Shown here piece after piece: positions 25,633 to 32,565 of a DNA stretch of 64,000 bases. Position 1 is the first letter of the stretch. Every line of letters starts with the position of its first letter. The notes under the pieces were generated by a model. That model worked only from the letters and a program-made list of their open reading frames with translations. It was not told the origin of the DNA and did no database searches. The DNA is from Desulfobacca_B sp046538075 (GTDB taxonomy: Bacteria; Desulfobacterota; Desulfobaccia; Desulfobaccales; Desulfobaccaceae), in contig JBKHJN010000004.1 in the NCBI GenBank assembly GCA_046538075.1, positions 1-64,000 on the forward strand, read 5' to 3'. A program made the translations under genes and the position numbers.

Positions 25633-26238
25633 CTAGGCCTCCACCCGATGCCGCAGGGCTTCTTTGAGGGTCTGCTGGTCGCAGTACTTCAAATCGCCTC
25701 CCATCGGGATACCATAGGCGATGCGGGTCACCTTAACCCCCTGTCTACGGAGCTGCTCGGACAAGTAAGCCGTGGTGCTTTCGCCTTCCAGGCTGGGGTT
25801 GAGGGCCAGCACTACTTCCTTGATGTTTTCGGGCTCCAAACGGGAGAACAGTTCGTTGATGCGTAAATCCTCAGGTCCGATGCCTTCTAAGGGGGAGATC
25901 AACCCCCCCAAGACATGGTAAACCCCGGAGAAAAACCCCGCCCGCTCCAGGGCCAACAGGTCGCCGGGATCCGCCACCACGCACAGCTGGCCCTGATGGC
26001 GGCTGGCATCGGCACAGATAGGGCAAAGCTCTTCATCGGCAAAGGCAAAACAGCGGGAACAGAGGCGGATTTTGTCCTTTAACTCACTGAGGGCCTGAGT
26101 CAATTCGACCACCTCGGCAGGAGCGGTTCGCAGCAGGTAAAGCGCCAGACGCGCGGCAGTTTTTTCGCCGACCCCGGGCCATTTACTTAAACAGGTGATT
26201 AGCTTCTGGAGGGGGGCCGGATAGATTCCTTTGGACAT
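25633..26238 (-). CDS. recR: Recombination mediator RecR
   Basis: 201 residues, normal length. N-terminal helix-hairpin-helix (LSKWPGVGEKTAARLALYLL), the C4 zinc finger C60, C63, C72, C75 (CSRCFAFADEELCPIC), and a TOPRIM domain at about 80-175, ending in ARIAYGIP-type TRIAYGIPMGGDLKYCD. With RecF/RecO it loads RecA at gaps. It follows ybaB in the dnaX-ybaB-recR operon. Its last 13 codons lie in the 42-bp direct repeat, so the present 3' end may have been brought in by the cassette while keeping the protein sequence unchanged. Confidence 0.95.
   Translation of the reverse strand: MSKGIYPAPLQKLITCLSKWPGVGEKTAARLALYLLRTAPAEVVELTQALSELKDKIRLCSRCFAFADEELCPICADASRHQGQLCVVADPGDLLALERAGFFSGVYHVLGGLISPLEGIGPEDLRINELFSRLEPENIKEVVLALNPSLEGESTTAYLSEQLRRQGVKVTRIAYGIPMGGDLKYCDQQTLKEALRHRVEA
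25635..25676. repeat. Proximal copy of the recR 3'-end direct repeat
   Basis: Perfect 42-bp match to 23871-23912, forming the present 3' end of recR with TAG as stop codon. Confidence 0.9.
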
Positions 26239-26250
26239 CGGGCCGGTGGC

Positions 26251-26562
26251 TCACATCAGACCGGGAATTTTTAATCCGCCGGTCAGTTTCGACATCTCCT
26301 CGCTCACCATTTCCCGGGCGCGGTTGAGGGCATCATTGACCGCGGCCAGCACCAGATCCTGGAGCATTTCGACATCGTCCGGATTGACCACTTCCGGATC
26401 GATGCGGACCGAGACCAGTTCCTGACGGCCGTTGGCCACCACTTCCACCATCCCTCCGCCCACCTGAGCGGTTACGGTCCGCTCGGCTAATTCTTCCTGT
26501 ATGGCCATCATTTTGCTTTGCAGCTTCTGGGCCTGCTTCATCAGATTGCCTATATTTTTCAA
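26251..26562 (-). CDS. YbaB/EbfC-family nucleoid-associated protein
   Basis: 103 residues. Typical opening MKNIGNLMKQAQKLQSKM and EELAERTVTAQVGGGMVEVV, followed by VSVRIDPEVV and a C-terminal LTGGLKIPGL. Small dimeric DNA-binding protein; its place between dnaX and recR is conserved across bacteria. Only 2 bp separate it from dnaX. Confidence 0.92.
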   Translation of the reverse strand: MKNIGNLMKQAQKLQSKMMAIQEELAERTVTAQVGGGMVEVVANGRQELVSVRIDPEVVNPDDVEMLQDLVLAAVNDALNRAREMVSEEMSKLTGGLKIPGLM

Positions 26563-26564
26563 GG

Positions 26565-28178
26565 TTATTCCTCCTTCTTAACCGACGGCTGCCAGTCTTC
26601 CGTTACCCATTGGCCGCCGAAGATCTCCAGCACCTGCTGCTTGATCTCTGCCATGCTGGCCGGTCTTCTGGACGCTGCCGAGGCCGGGACGGCAGGGCGC
26701 CCCGGGGGCGGTTTGATGGACAGTTGGTATTGGCTGCCGAAAAATTCCTGCGCCATTTCCTGCAAACGGGATAGGTGGGCCTCGACCCCATTCCAGTCCT
26801 GGTCCAGACTAATTACCAGGTGCTGATCCTGGTCCTGCTCCACGCGGCTCTGTTGCAATGCCTTGGCTACGGAATTTCCCATCTGCTTTTGCACCAGCGC
26901 CACAAATTCCGGCCAACGCTGGACCGGGGGCTTTGGTGTGGCTATCTCTGAAGCCGCTGGCTGATCAGCTGCCGAAATAGCTACTTCAGGGCTGTCCTCA
27001 GTAACTGCGGCAGGTTCGGCCCCGGCGCGGCTGGCCAGCCGGGCTTCCAGGGCGGCCAAACGCTCCAGCCATTCGGTAATCGTCACCAGGGGTTCCAGAT
27101 GAACCAGGCGCAGCAGCAGAATTTCCAGGGCCAGACGCGGAAAACTGGCCCGGCGCAGGTCTTCGCTGGCTTTGAGCAGTTCATTGAGAAGATTAAACAG
27201 ATGCGGCAGGGAACTCTGTTGGGCCAGAGCCTGGAGCTGCTCCCATTCCGGTTCTGCTACTTCGACCAGGGACCGGGCCTCGGGGCCCAGGGCAGCAACC
27301 AGTAAATGGCGGCTGTAGAGCACCAGGTCTTGATAAAAGCGCTTCAGATCCAGCCCGCGCTCGTGGAGCTCCTCCACCAGTTGCAGCAGCTCGGTCCCCT
27401 GGCGATTGATGATCGCCGACAAGGCCTGGAGCAGCACCCGGCGCTCGGTCAACCCCAGGATGCGGGCCACTTCGGTGGTGCTGACCTGCTGACCCCCAAA
27501 GGTCACCACCTGGTCCAGCAACCCCAAAGCGTCCCGCATGCTCCCTTCGGCCTCCTGAGCCAGCAGGTGCAGACCGTCCGACTCCACTTGCCAGCCTTCC
27601 TGGGCAGTCAAATGGCCCAGATGCTCCTGGATTAAAGGGGCCGGCAGGCGCTTGAAATCATAGCGCTGACAGCGGGATAAAATGGTTACCGGCACCTTGT
27701 GAGGCTCGGTAGTGGCCATGACAAACAGGGCGTGCGGCGGCGGCTCTTCCAGGGTTTTGAGCAGGGCGTTAAAGGCCTCTTTGGTGAGCATGTGGACTTC
27801 GTCAATGATATAGACCTTATAACGGCCGTGCGCCGGCAAGTATTTGATATTTTCCCGCAGTTCCCGGACCTCATCAATGCCCCGGTTGGAAGCCCCGTCG
27901 ATCTCCAGGACATCCAGACTGTGGCCCTGAGTGATCTCCTGGCAGGACTGGCACTGGTTGCAGGGATTAGGAGTGGGGCCGGTATCGCAATTCAGAGCTT
28001 TGGCCAGGATGCGGGCCACTGAGGTTTTGCCCACCCCGCGGGGGCCGCTGAATAGAAAGGCGTGGGCTACCCGGCCCTGGGCAATGGCATTCTTCAGGGT
28101 CTGGGTGGCATGCCCCTGTCCCACCACCTCTTCAAAAGTCTGCGGACGCCACTTGCGGGCCAGGACTAAATAGGACAT
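26565..28178 (-). CDS. dnaX: DNA polymerase III subunit gamma/tau
   Basis: 537 residues. AAA+ clamp-loader ATPase: SYLVLARKWRPQTFEEVVGQ at the start, Walker A GPRGVGKTS (45-53), zinc-binding C64, C73, C76 and C79, Walker B IIDEVHMLT, sensor 1 region ATTEPHKVPVTILSRCQRYDF (split here as ATTEPHKVP and ILSRCQRYDF). Residues 370-430 are an Ala/Pro-rich linker, and about 450-537 a short tau-like C-terminal domain. No A-rich slippery site is obvious, so programmed frameshifting to gamma is not supported. First gene of dnaX-ybaB-recR(-rodA). Confidence 0.94.
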   Translation of the reverse strand: MSYLVLARKWRPQTFEEVVGQGHATQTLKNAIAQGRVAHAFLFSGPRGVGKTSVARILAKALNCDTGPTPNPCNQCQSCQEITQGHSLDVLEIDGASNRGIDEVRELRENIKYLPAHGRYKVYIIDEVHMLTKEAFNALLKTLEEPPPHALFVMATTEPHKVPVTILSRCQRYDFKRLPAPLIQEHLGHLTAQEGWQVESDGLHLLAQEAEGSMRDALGLLDQVVTFGGQQVSTTEVARILGLTERRVLLQALSAIINRQGTELLQLVEELHERGLDLKRFYQDLVLYSRHLLVAALGPEARSLVEVAEPEWEQLQALAQQSSLPHLFNLLNELLKASEDLRRASFPRLALEILLLRLVHLEPLVTITEWLERLAALEARLASRAGAEPAAVTEDSPEVAISAADQPAASEIATPKPPVQRWPEFVALVQKQMGNSVAKALQQSRVEQDQDQHLVISLDQDWNGVEAHLSRLQEMAQEFFGSQYQLSIKPPPGRPAVPASAASRRPASMAEIKQQVLEIFGGQWVTEDWQPSVKKEE

Positions 28179-28248
28179 TATTCGCTATTAATTGTCGATA
28201 ACAATAAGGATGAAAATGCATACATCTTTACCTGGGGCGAAAGCCCAT

Positions 28249-28280
28249 GAAAAATCCCGGGCCCGCGCTCCAGCGGGCCG
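28249..28280 (-). terminator. Rho-independent terminator after the small coiled-coil gene
   Basis: On the minus strand, GGCCCGC and GCGGGCC (28279-28273 and 28266-28260) pair around a 6-base loop, followed by a short T run (A's at 28250-28254). It lies just downstream of the gene ending at 28293 and before dnaX. Confidence 0.6.
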
Positions 28281-28292
28281 CTCTCCCGGCTA

Positions 28293-28547
28293 TCAGTGCC
28301 CCCAGACCGCAATATCCAGCGGCATCTCGGCGGCCAGCCAGGGGGCCTGCTGCTCTAAATCTTTAAGCCGCTTCTGTAAATATTCTACCTTGACCCGGAG
28401 ATTTTCGTCAGCCGCGTCCTGGTGCCGGGCCGCCTCCGCCCCGCACAACTCTTGGCGCAGCTCAAGATATTCGTTCTCCAGCCGGCGGGCCTGTTTGCGG
28501 AAATCCTGATAGTCTTTCATCTGGCCGTCATAGAGACATATGGTCAT
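28293..28547 (-). CDS. Small coiled-coil protein, paralogue of the adjacent gene
   Basis: 84 residues from the ATG at 28547 (a TTG four codons upstream is possible, but the ATG aligns with the sister gene). It is about half identical to the product of 28602-28868, sharing LExEYLELR, the KVxYLxKRLKDLExQAPWL block and the C-terminal xxxWG. Predicted as one long helix pair with no membrane segment. Function unknown. It is followed by a terminator. Confidence 0.6.
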   Translation of the reverse strand: MTICLYDGQMKDYQDFRKQARRLENEYLELRQELCGAEAARHQDAADENLRVKVEYLQKRLKDLEQQAPWLAAEMPLDIAVWGH

Positions 28548-28601
28548 GAGGCGATCCAAATTAGTATTAATTTCAGCAAATTGGTGTTATTCATACCCCA
28601 A

Positions 28602-28868
28602 TCAGTGCGGCGACCCCCACAGGTCATATTCCATCGGTCTATCGCCCGTCAGCCAGGGGGCCTGCTTCTCCAGATCTTTCAGCCTCTTGTTAAGGTAATC
28701 CACCTTGGCCTGGATATTGGGGTTGTCGGACTCAGCCCTTAGAGCCGACTCCGCATCACGCAGGAGCACCCGCAGCTCCAAGTACTCTTTTTCCAGGGAG
28801 AGGGATTGCTTTTTGAAGGCCTTGTAATCCTCCATCTCCTCATAGTCGTCATAGAACCACATGGTCAT
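28602..28868 (-). CDS. Small coiled-coil protein, paralogue of the adjacent gene
   Basis: 88 residues. MTMWFYDDYEEMEDYKAFKK opens the protein; then LEKEYLELR, KVDYLNKRLKDLEKQAPWL and a C-terminal YDLWGSPH. A clear GGAGGTG ribosome binding site stands before the ATG. It forms a tandem duplication with 28293-28547, 54 bp further along the same strand. Function unknown; short acidic/basic helices suggest a dimerising scaffold or regulator. It lies between tRNA-Ser(GGA) and dnaX, where many relatives keep the 4.5S RNA gene. Confidence 0.65.
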   Translation of the reverse strand: MTMWFYDDYEEMEDYKAFKKQSLSLEKEYLELRVLLRDAESALRAESDNPNIQAKVDYLNKRLKDLEKQAPWLTGDRPMEYDLWGSPH

Positions 28869-28896
28869 GGCGCACCTCCCTGTTGATGGTTATCGG

Positions 28897-28989
28897 TGGC
28901 GGAGAGAGAGGGATTCGAACCCTCGGTACACCTTTTGGGCGTACACGCGATTTCCAGTCGCGCCCCTTCAGCCTCTCGGGCATCTCTCC
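28897..28989 (-). tRNA. tRNA-Ser(GGA)
   Basis: Acceptor stem GGAGAGA/TCTCTCC, a long class II variable arm, T arm with GGTTCGAATCC, anticodon GGA in the loop CTGGAAA. The 3' CCA is encoded (28899-28897). Confidence 0.93.
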
Positions 28990-28996
28990 AAAAAAA

Positions 28997-29011
28997 GTTT
29001 CGAGTTTCGAG
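28997..29011. repeat. Two tandem GTTTCGA heptamers
   Basis: GTTTCGAGTTTCGAG directly before (5' of) tRNA-Ser(GGA). The same unit recurs four times at 29664-29691. Confidence 0.8.
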
Positions 29012-29095
29012 TTCTTAGTTTTTAGTTACGGCAAATCTATGTGATGCAACTAATCTATAACCGACAACTAACCACTTCCAACTGACCACTAATCA

Positions 29096-29189
29096 TGGCG
29101 GAGGGGGTGGGATTCGAACCCACGTGGGAGTGATTAGCCCCCAAGTCGATTTCGAGTCGACCCCGTTACGGCCTCTTCGGTACCCCTCC
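29096..29189 (-). tRNA. tRNA-Ser(CGA)
   Basis: Acceptor stem GGAGGGG/CCCCTCC, class II variable arm, T loop GGTTCGAATCC, anticodon CGA in the loop CTCGAAA. Encoded CCA at 29098-29096. It lies 106 bp upstream of tRNA-Ser(GGA) on the same strand. Confidence 0.93.
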
Positions 29190-29207
29190 CAAATCTATTC
29201 GTTTACT

Positions 29208-29654
29208 TTATAAGTTTTTTGCCTTACGCCGCTGGCGAAAAAACTCCTGCATCAGGGCCCGGCATTCTGGCTCCCGGATGCCGCCCTCCACCTCCAGCCG
29301 ATGATTCAACCGAAGATCAGTAGGAATTTGATACAGCGAGATGCAGGCCCCGGCTTTGGGATCCGGTGCTCCGAACACCAGCCGCGTCAACCGGGCCTGG
29401 ATTATGGCCCCGATGCACATCAGGCATGGTTCAATAGTAACATAGAGGCTAGTGCCGGGCAATCGGTAATTTCCGACCCGGACGGCCGCCTGCCGCAGCG
29501 CCAAAATCTCGGCGTGGGCGGTGGGGTCCGCCAGGCCGATAGGTTGATTATGAGCCCGTCCCCAGATTTCCCCATCCGCCCCGACCAATATCGCCCCCAC
29601 CGGCACTTCGCCCGCGGCCAGGGCCTGGCGCGCCTCACTCAGGGCCTTGTTCAT
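29208..29654 (-). CDS. tadA: tRNA-specific adenosine deaminase
   Basis: 148 residues from the ATG at 29654. It deaminates A34 of tRNA-Arg(ACG) to inosine. Zinc site HAE (47-49) and PCLMC (76-80) are intact, with GEVPVGAILV and HNQPIGLADPTAHAEI of the family. The start is uncertain: neither the ATG at 29654 nor that at 29723 has a good ribosome binding site. The longer form would begin in an extension translated from the GTTTCGA heptamer repeat (KLETRNS), though the FYMNKAL just before the chosen start resembles the FMxxAL of normal TadA N-termini. Near the two tRNA-Ser genes. Confidence 0.88.
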   Translation of the reverse strand: MNKALSEARQALAAGEVPVGAILVGADGEIWGRAHNQPIGLADPTAHAEILALRQAAVRVGNYRLPGTSLYVTIEPCLMCIGAIIQARLTRLVFGAPDPKAGACISLYQIPTDLRLNHRLEVEGGIREPECRALMQEFFRQRRKAKNL

Positions 29655-29663
29655 ATAAAAGGA

Positions 29664-29691
29664 GTTTCGAGTTTCGAGTTTCGAGTTTCGA
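29664..29691. repeat. Four tandem GTTTCGA heptamers at the tadA start
   Basis: Exactly four copies of GTTTCGA in tandem, ten bases upstream of the likely tadA start codon. A two-copy version is found at 28997-29011. Confidence 0.9.
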
Positions 29692-29830
29692 GTAAAATTG
29701 AGAAGGTATTCGGGATTTAACATATATTGACTTGGGAAATTTGACTCCCGCTTAATTATTAGGCTCCGTCCTCAACAGTTCTTTTCCATAGGGCGACCGG
29801 ACAGAAAACAGAAAACTTGAAACTGCTGCC

Positions 29831-30217
29831 TCACCCCAGATACGCCCTGGCCTCCAGTTCATAACGTTCCAGCAGGGCCAGGGCCTGGTGTTCCTGGATC
29901 AGCAGTTCCTGGCAACGCTCCGGCTGGGCGGCCAGTGGGTTTTGCTGCTGCAACTCCTCTACCGCCTGGCAGTGCCGCTGGTGTTGCTCTTTGAGCAGCC
30001 TTACGCGCAGGATGATCAACTGGCCCAGCAGCCGCACCGCGTCGCGGTCGGGCGGCCCGGCCAGTTTCAGATAACGCAGGCTCTCGGGGAAATCATCCTC
30101 TTCCAGGGCCGCCAAGGCCCGGGAGCGATAATAGCCCTTGGGCATCAGGCCCGATTCTTCCACCGGCTCGGCCAACAGCCAGCGGCCCAGTCGAAAGAGC
30201 AGGTTAAGACCCAGCAT
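29831..30217 (-). CDS. Unknown helical protein
   Basis: 128 residues, not recognised. It opens with a short amphipathic/hydrophobic stretch (MLGLNLLFRLGRWLLAEPVE), then SRALAALEEDDFPESLRYLK, which resembles a TPR-like helix pair, and a Gln-rich helical second half. Its ATG is one base past the stop of the 107-residue gene, so they are coupled. It may associate with the membrane alongside its partner. Confidence 0.55.
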   Translation of the reverse strand: MLGLNLLFRLGRWLLAEPVEESGLMPKGYYRSRALAALEEDDFPESLRYLKLAGPPDRDAVRLLGQLIILRVRLLKEQHQRHCQAVEELQQQNPLAAQPERCQELLIQEHQALALLERYELEARAYLG

Positions 30218-30218
30218 T

Positions 30219-30542
30219 TCAGGCTTTTTGGGCCGACATCCCCGCTTCCACCATCCGGAGGATGGTCTCCCGCAGTTCGGGCAAATCTTCGGTCAGCTCG
30301 TCTATCCGCTTGGCTACCTGCCGGTAATCTTCTTCCTCACCGAGGCGGGCCCGGACGATGGTATCCTGTAAGGACTCGCCCAAGCGGCGATCCAGACGCC
30401 ACAGGCCGACGGCGGCCCCTACCAACTCCAGCAGGCCGTGGGTGATATGGTGGCCAGTGATCTCGGTGATGGTCACATCAGCCGCCAGCCCGATTAAGGC
30501 CCCGGCTAATCCACCCTTAACGGAAAGGTCTTGTTGAGGCAT
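30219..30542 (-). CDS. Unknown small protein with Gly/Ala-rich hydrophobic N-terminus
   Basis: 107 residues. Residues 8-50 are hydrophobic and glycine-rich (VKGGLAGALIGLAADVTI, THGLLELVGAAVGLW), able to form one or two membrane helices; residues 52-107 are a charged helix (EEEDYRQVAKRIDELTEDLP). No family recognised. It is coupled to the next gene and lies 44 bp after the 85-residue gene; the ribosome binding site AGGAG precedes the ATG. Confidence 0.55.
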   Translation of the reverse strand: MPQQDLSVKGGLAGALIGLAADVTITEITGHHITHGLLELVGAAVGLWRLDRRLGESLQDTIVRARLGEEEDYRQVAKRIDELTEDLPELRETILRMVEAGMSAQKA

Positions 30543-30586
30543 GGGTCTTTCTCCTTAAAGAAAAGTTTTGTGCTAACATTTAAAGA

Positions 30587-30844
30587 TTATTCCAGCTGTG
30601 GGGGGACCGGAATCTTGACCTTGGCCAATCCCTGGACCAATTTCTCCGTTTCGGTCAGCATCCGTCCGATATGGCGATCTTTCTCCTCCAGGCGACGCTT
30701 CAGGTTACGGTTTTCCTCCCGCAGGCGTTTGACTTCTGAGCCTTTAAACAGGCTTTTGATTTTAATCCCGGCCAGGGTAAACACAACCCCGCAAATCAGA
30801 CCGATGAATAGACCCAAAATAAATTCCAGCGTACTGAACTCCAT
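30587..30844 (-). CDS. Small membrane-anchored coiled-coil protein
   Basis: 85 residues from the ATG at 30844, chosen because AGAGGT lies just upstream. One membrane helix (FILGLFIGLICGVVFTLAGI, about 7-26) followed by a strongly heptad-like charged helix (EVKRLREENRNLKRRLEEKD). It resembles LapA-type or phage-shock-type single-span proteins in shape only. It heads the three-gene group 30844-29831. Confidence 0.6.
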   Translation of the reverse strand: MEFSTLEFILGLFIGLICGVVFTLAGIKIKSLFKGSEVKRLREENRNLKRRLEEKDRHIGRMLTETEKLVQGLAKVKIPVPPQLE

Positions 30845-30932
30845 TCGGACCTCTTTTACAAACAAAGTTATCAATTATAAGGGGTTTTGTCAATCAGACT
30901 GGGTATCCGGCAGGCCTTTAAACAGGAGCTGA

Positions 30933-32246
30933 TTAAACCAAAAGGCGGGTCAAAGTATGGACCCGCTGCCTGGTCTCGGGCCAATTTAGGGTCAGAAATT
31001 GGTGGTCCTGAAGCAGCCAGCGGCCGGCGACCATTACATGTCGGACATCAGCGGCCTGAGCCGCATAAACCAGATGGGAATAGGGGTCAAAAAGCGGAGT
31101 CAGATGGGGCTGGTCCAGATCGAGGATGATCAGGTCCGCGGCTTTCCCGGGAGTTAAGGTGCCTATGAGCTCATCCAGCCCCAGGACTCGAGCCCCCTCG
31201 CGGGTGGCCAGGCCCACCGCCTGGGGGGCGGGCAGACAGGTGGGATCGAGGCGGATAACCTTATGGAGCTTGGCGGCCAGGGCCATTTCCCCAAATAAAT
31301 CCAAATTATTATTGGAAGCGGCGCCGTCCGTGCCCAGTCCGACGCAGATGCCTTTGTGCAACATCTCAGGCACCGGGGCCACGCCGGAGGCCAGTTTAAG
31401 GTTGCACTCGGGGCAGTGGCAGACCTTGACGCCGCGGCGGGCCAGGATCTCCTGATCGGCTTCATCCACCCAGATGGCATGGGCAGCTATGGTCAGGCTA
31501 TCGAGGATGCCCAGCGAGTCCAGATAAGCGACCGGGCTCAATCCGTGTTCTTGTTGCATCTGCAAAACTTCTTCCCGAGTTTCGGCCAGATGGATGAAAA
31601 ATGGCAGATTCCGCTCCCGGGTCAGGGCCTTGGCCTGTTGCAGAGTGGCAGCGCCGCAGGTATAAGGGGCATGACAGAACAGGGTAGAGGTGACCAGACC
31701 CGGTCCGCCCCCCGCCCCGGACTCGATAAATGCCGCCGCCACCTTTAAATTATCCTGGGGGTCTGGCACCCCTGGGGCAGGAAAATCCAGGACCCCCTGC
31801 GCCATCACTGCTCGCAGGCCACACTCCAGATAGGCCTGGCGGGCCGCGGCGGCAAAAAAATAGCCGTCGCCCACGGTAGTGATGCCGCCCCGAATCATTT
31901 CAGCAATCGCCAGCCGGGTGCCCCAATAGACAAATGCAACGTCCACCCACCGGGCCTCGGCGGGAAAGATATGTTTATGGAGCCAGTCCTCCAGAGGCAG
32001 GTCATCAGCCAGCCCCCGGAACAGGGTCATGGCGGCGTGGGTATGGGTATTGACCAGCCCCGGCATCACCAGACTGCCCTGGGCATCCAGCTGCTCCCGG
32101 GCCGGGGGCAACTGGGCGGCGCGGGCCGCCTGTCCCACTGCGGCGATGCGGTCGCCCTGCACCGCTACATAACCATGGACCAGGGGCGGCACCTTGGGCT
32201 CCAGGGTGAGCACCAGGGCATTATGGATCAAGTAATCGAATTCCAT
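30933..32246 (-). CDS. mtaD: 5-methylthioadenosine/S-adenosylhomocysteine deaminase
   Basis: 437 residues, amidohydrolase superfamily (TIM barrel). Metal ligands are visible: NTHTHAAMT (H68, H70), FFIHLAETREE, SLTIAAHAIWVD and LGTDGAASNN. The set SRE/FRGLADDLPLEDWLHKHIFP matches the MTA/SAH deaminase group, not guanine or cytosine deaminases. It converts S-adenosylhomocysteine to S-inosylhomocysteine (and MTA to MTI), a first step in methionine-cycle recycling. Single gene, divergent from the aldehyde dehydrogenase. Confidence 0.85.
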   Translation of the reverse strand: MEFDYLIHNALVLTLEPKVPPLVHGYVAVQGDRIAAVGQAARAAQLPPAREQLDAQGSLVMPGLVNTHTHAAMTLFRGLADDLPLEDWLHKHIFPAEARWVDVAFVYWGTRLAIAEMIRGGITTVGDGYFFAAAARQAYLECGLRAVMAQGVLDFPAPGVPDPQDNLKVAAAFIESGAGGGPGLVTSTLFCHAPYTCGAATLQQAKALTRERNLPFFIHLAETREEVLQMQQEHGLSPVAYLDSLGILDSLTIAAHAIWVDEADQEILARRGVKVCHCPECNLKLASGVAPVPEMLHKGICVGLGTDGAASNNNLDLFGEMALAAKLHKVIRLDPTCLPAPQAVGLATREGARVLGLDELIGTLTPGKAADLIILDLDQPHLTPLFDPYSHLVYAAQAADVRHVMVAGRWLLQDHQFLTLNWPETRQRVHTLTRLLV

Positions 32247-32565
32247 TTAAAAACCTAAATACCGGGGGTCATGGTCTTATTACACAGCCCAGAAACAAAT
32301 TTTCATGATACTTTAAGGACTTGGACTGTAATCCAGGGAGTTGGGGTCTCAGACTGGTAAAATCATCAGCGATTGCGTAGTATATTACAGATATTTCCGT
32401 CTGCCAAGAACCGGTCTAAGGCTCAAATTTCCAATTAAGGGTATTTCAGGTGATAAAATTTTCCAGAAATGATAATAAATGGGGCGGCAACAGACAGGCC
32501 CACCCTAAAATAAGATGGTTAAACCTCAGGGGCCCATGTGTTTTTTAATTAACAGAGGCGATAAT
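32247..32565. other. Intergenic region between divergent genes
   Basis: 319 bp between the mtaD and aldehyde dehydrogenase starts. AT-rich, presumably carrying both promoters; I see no gene, no strong hairpin and no clear -35/-10 pair. A weak AGAGGCG lies before the ATG at 32566. Confidence 0.5.

Larger units (their letters stand above)
23871..25676 (-). mobile_element. Small integrated cassette at the 3' end of recR, flanked by 42-bp direct repeats
   Basis: Bases 23871-23912 and 25635-25676 are identical over 42 bp in the same orientation. The repeat is the last 13 codons of recR plus two bases of the preceding codon and the first base of the stop codon; the recR-proximal copy ends the frame with TAG, the distal copy would end it with TGA. 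Between them lie three overlapping minus-strand genes and about 110 bp of leader, and nothing else: no integrase, transposase or resolvase. The inside is clearly more AT-rich than the surrounding genes. This is the pattern of site-specific integration that restores the 3' end of the target gene, with one repeat as attL and the other as attR. Confidence 0.75.

Noticed and set aside
26565..28178. Programmed frameshift in dnaX
   Set aside because: I could not find an A-rich slippery heptamer with a following hairpin in the right place.
28179..28896. Expected 4.5S (SRP) RNA gene next to dnaX
   Set aside because: The GGAAGGAAGCAG-type loop motif is absent on both strands; the space is taken by two protein genes.
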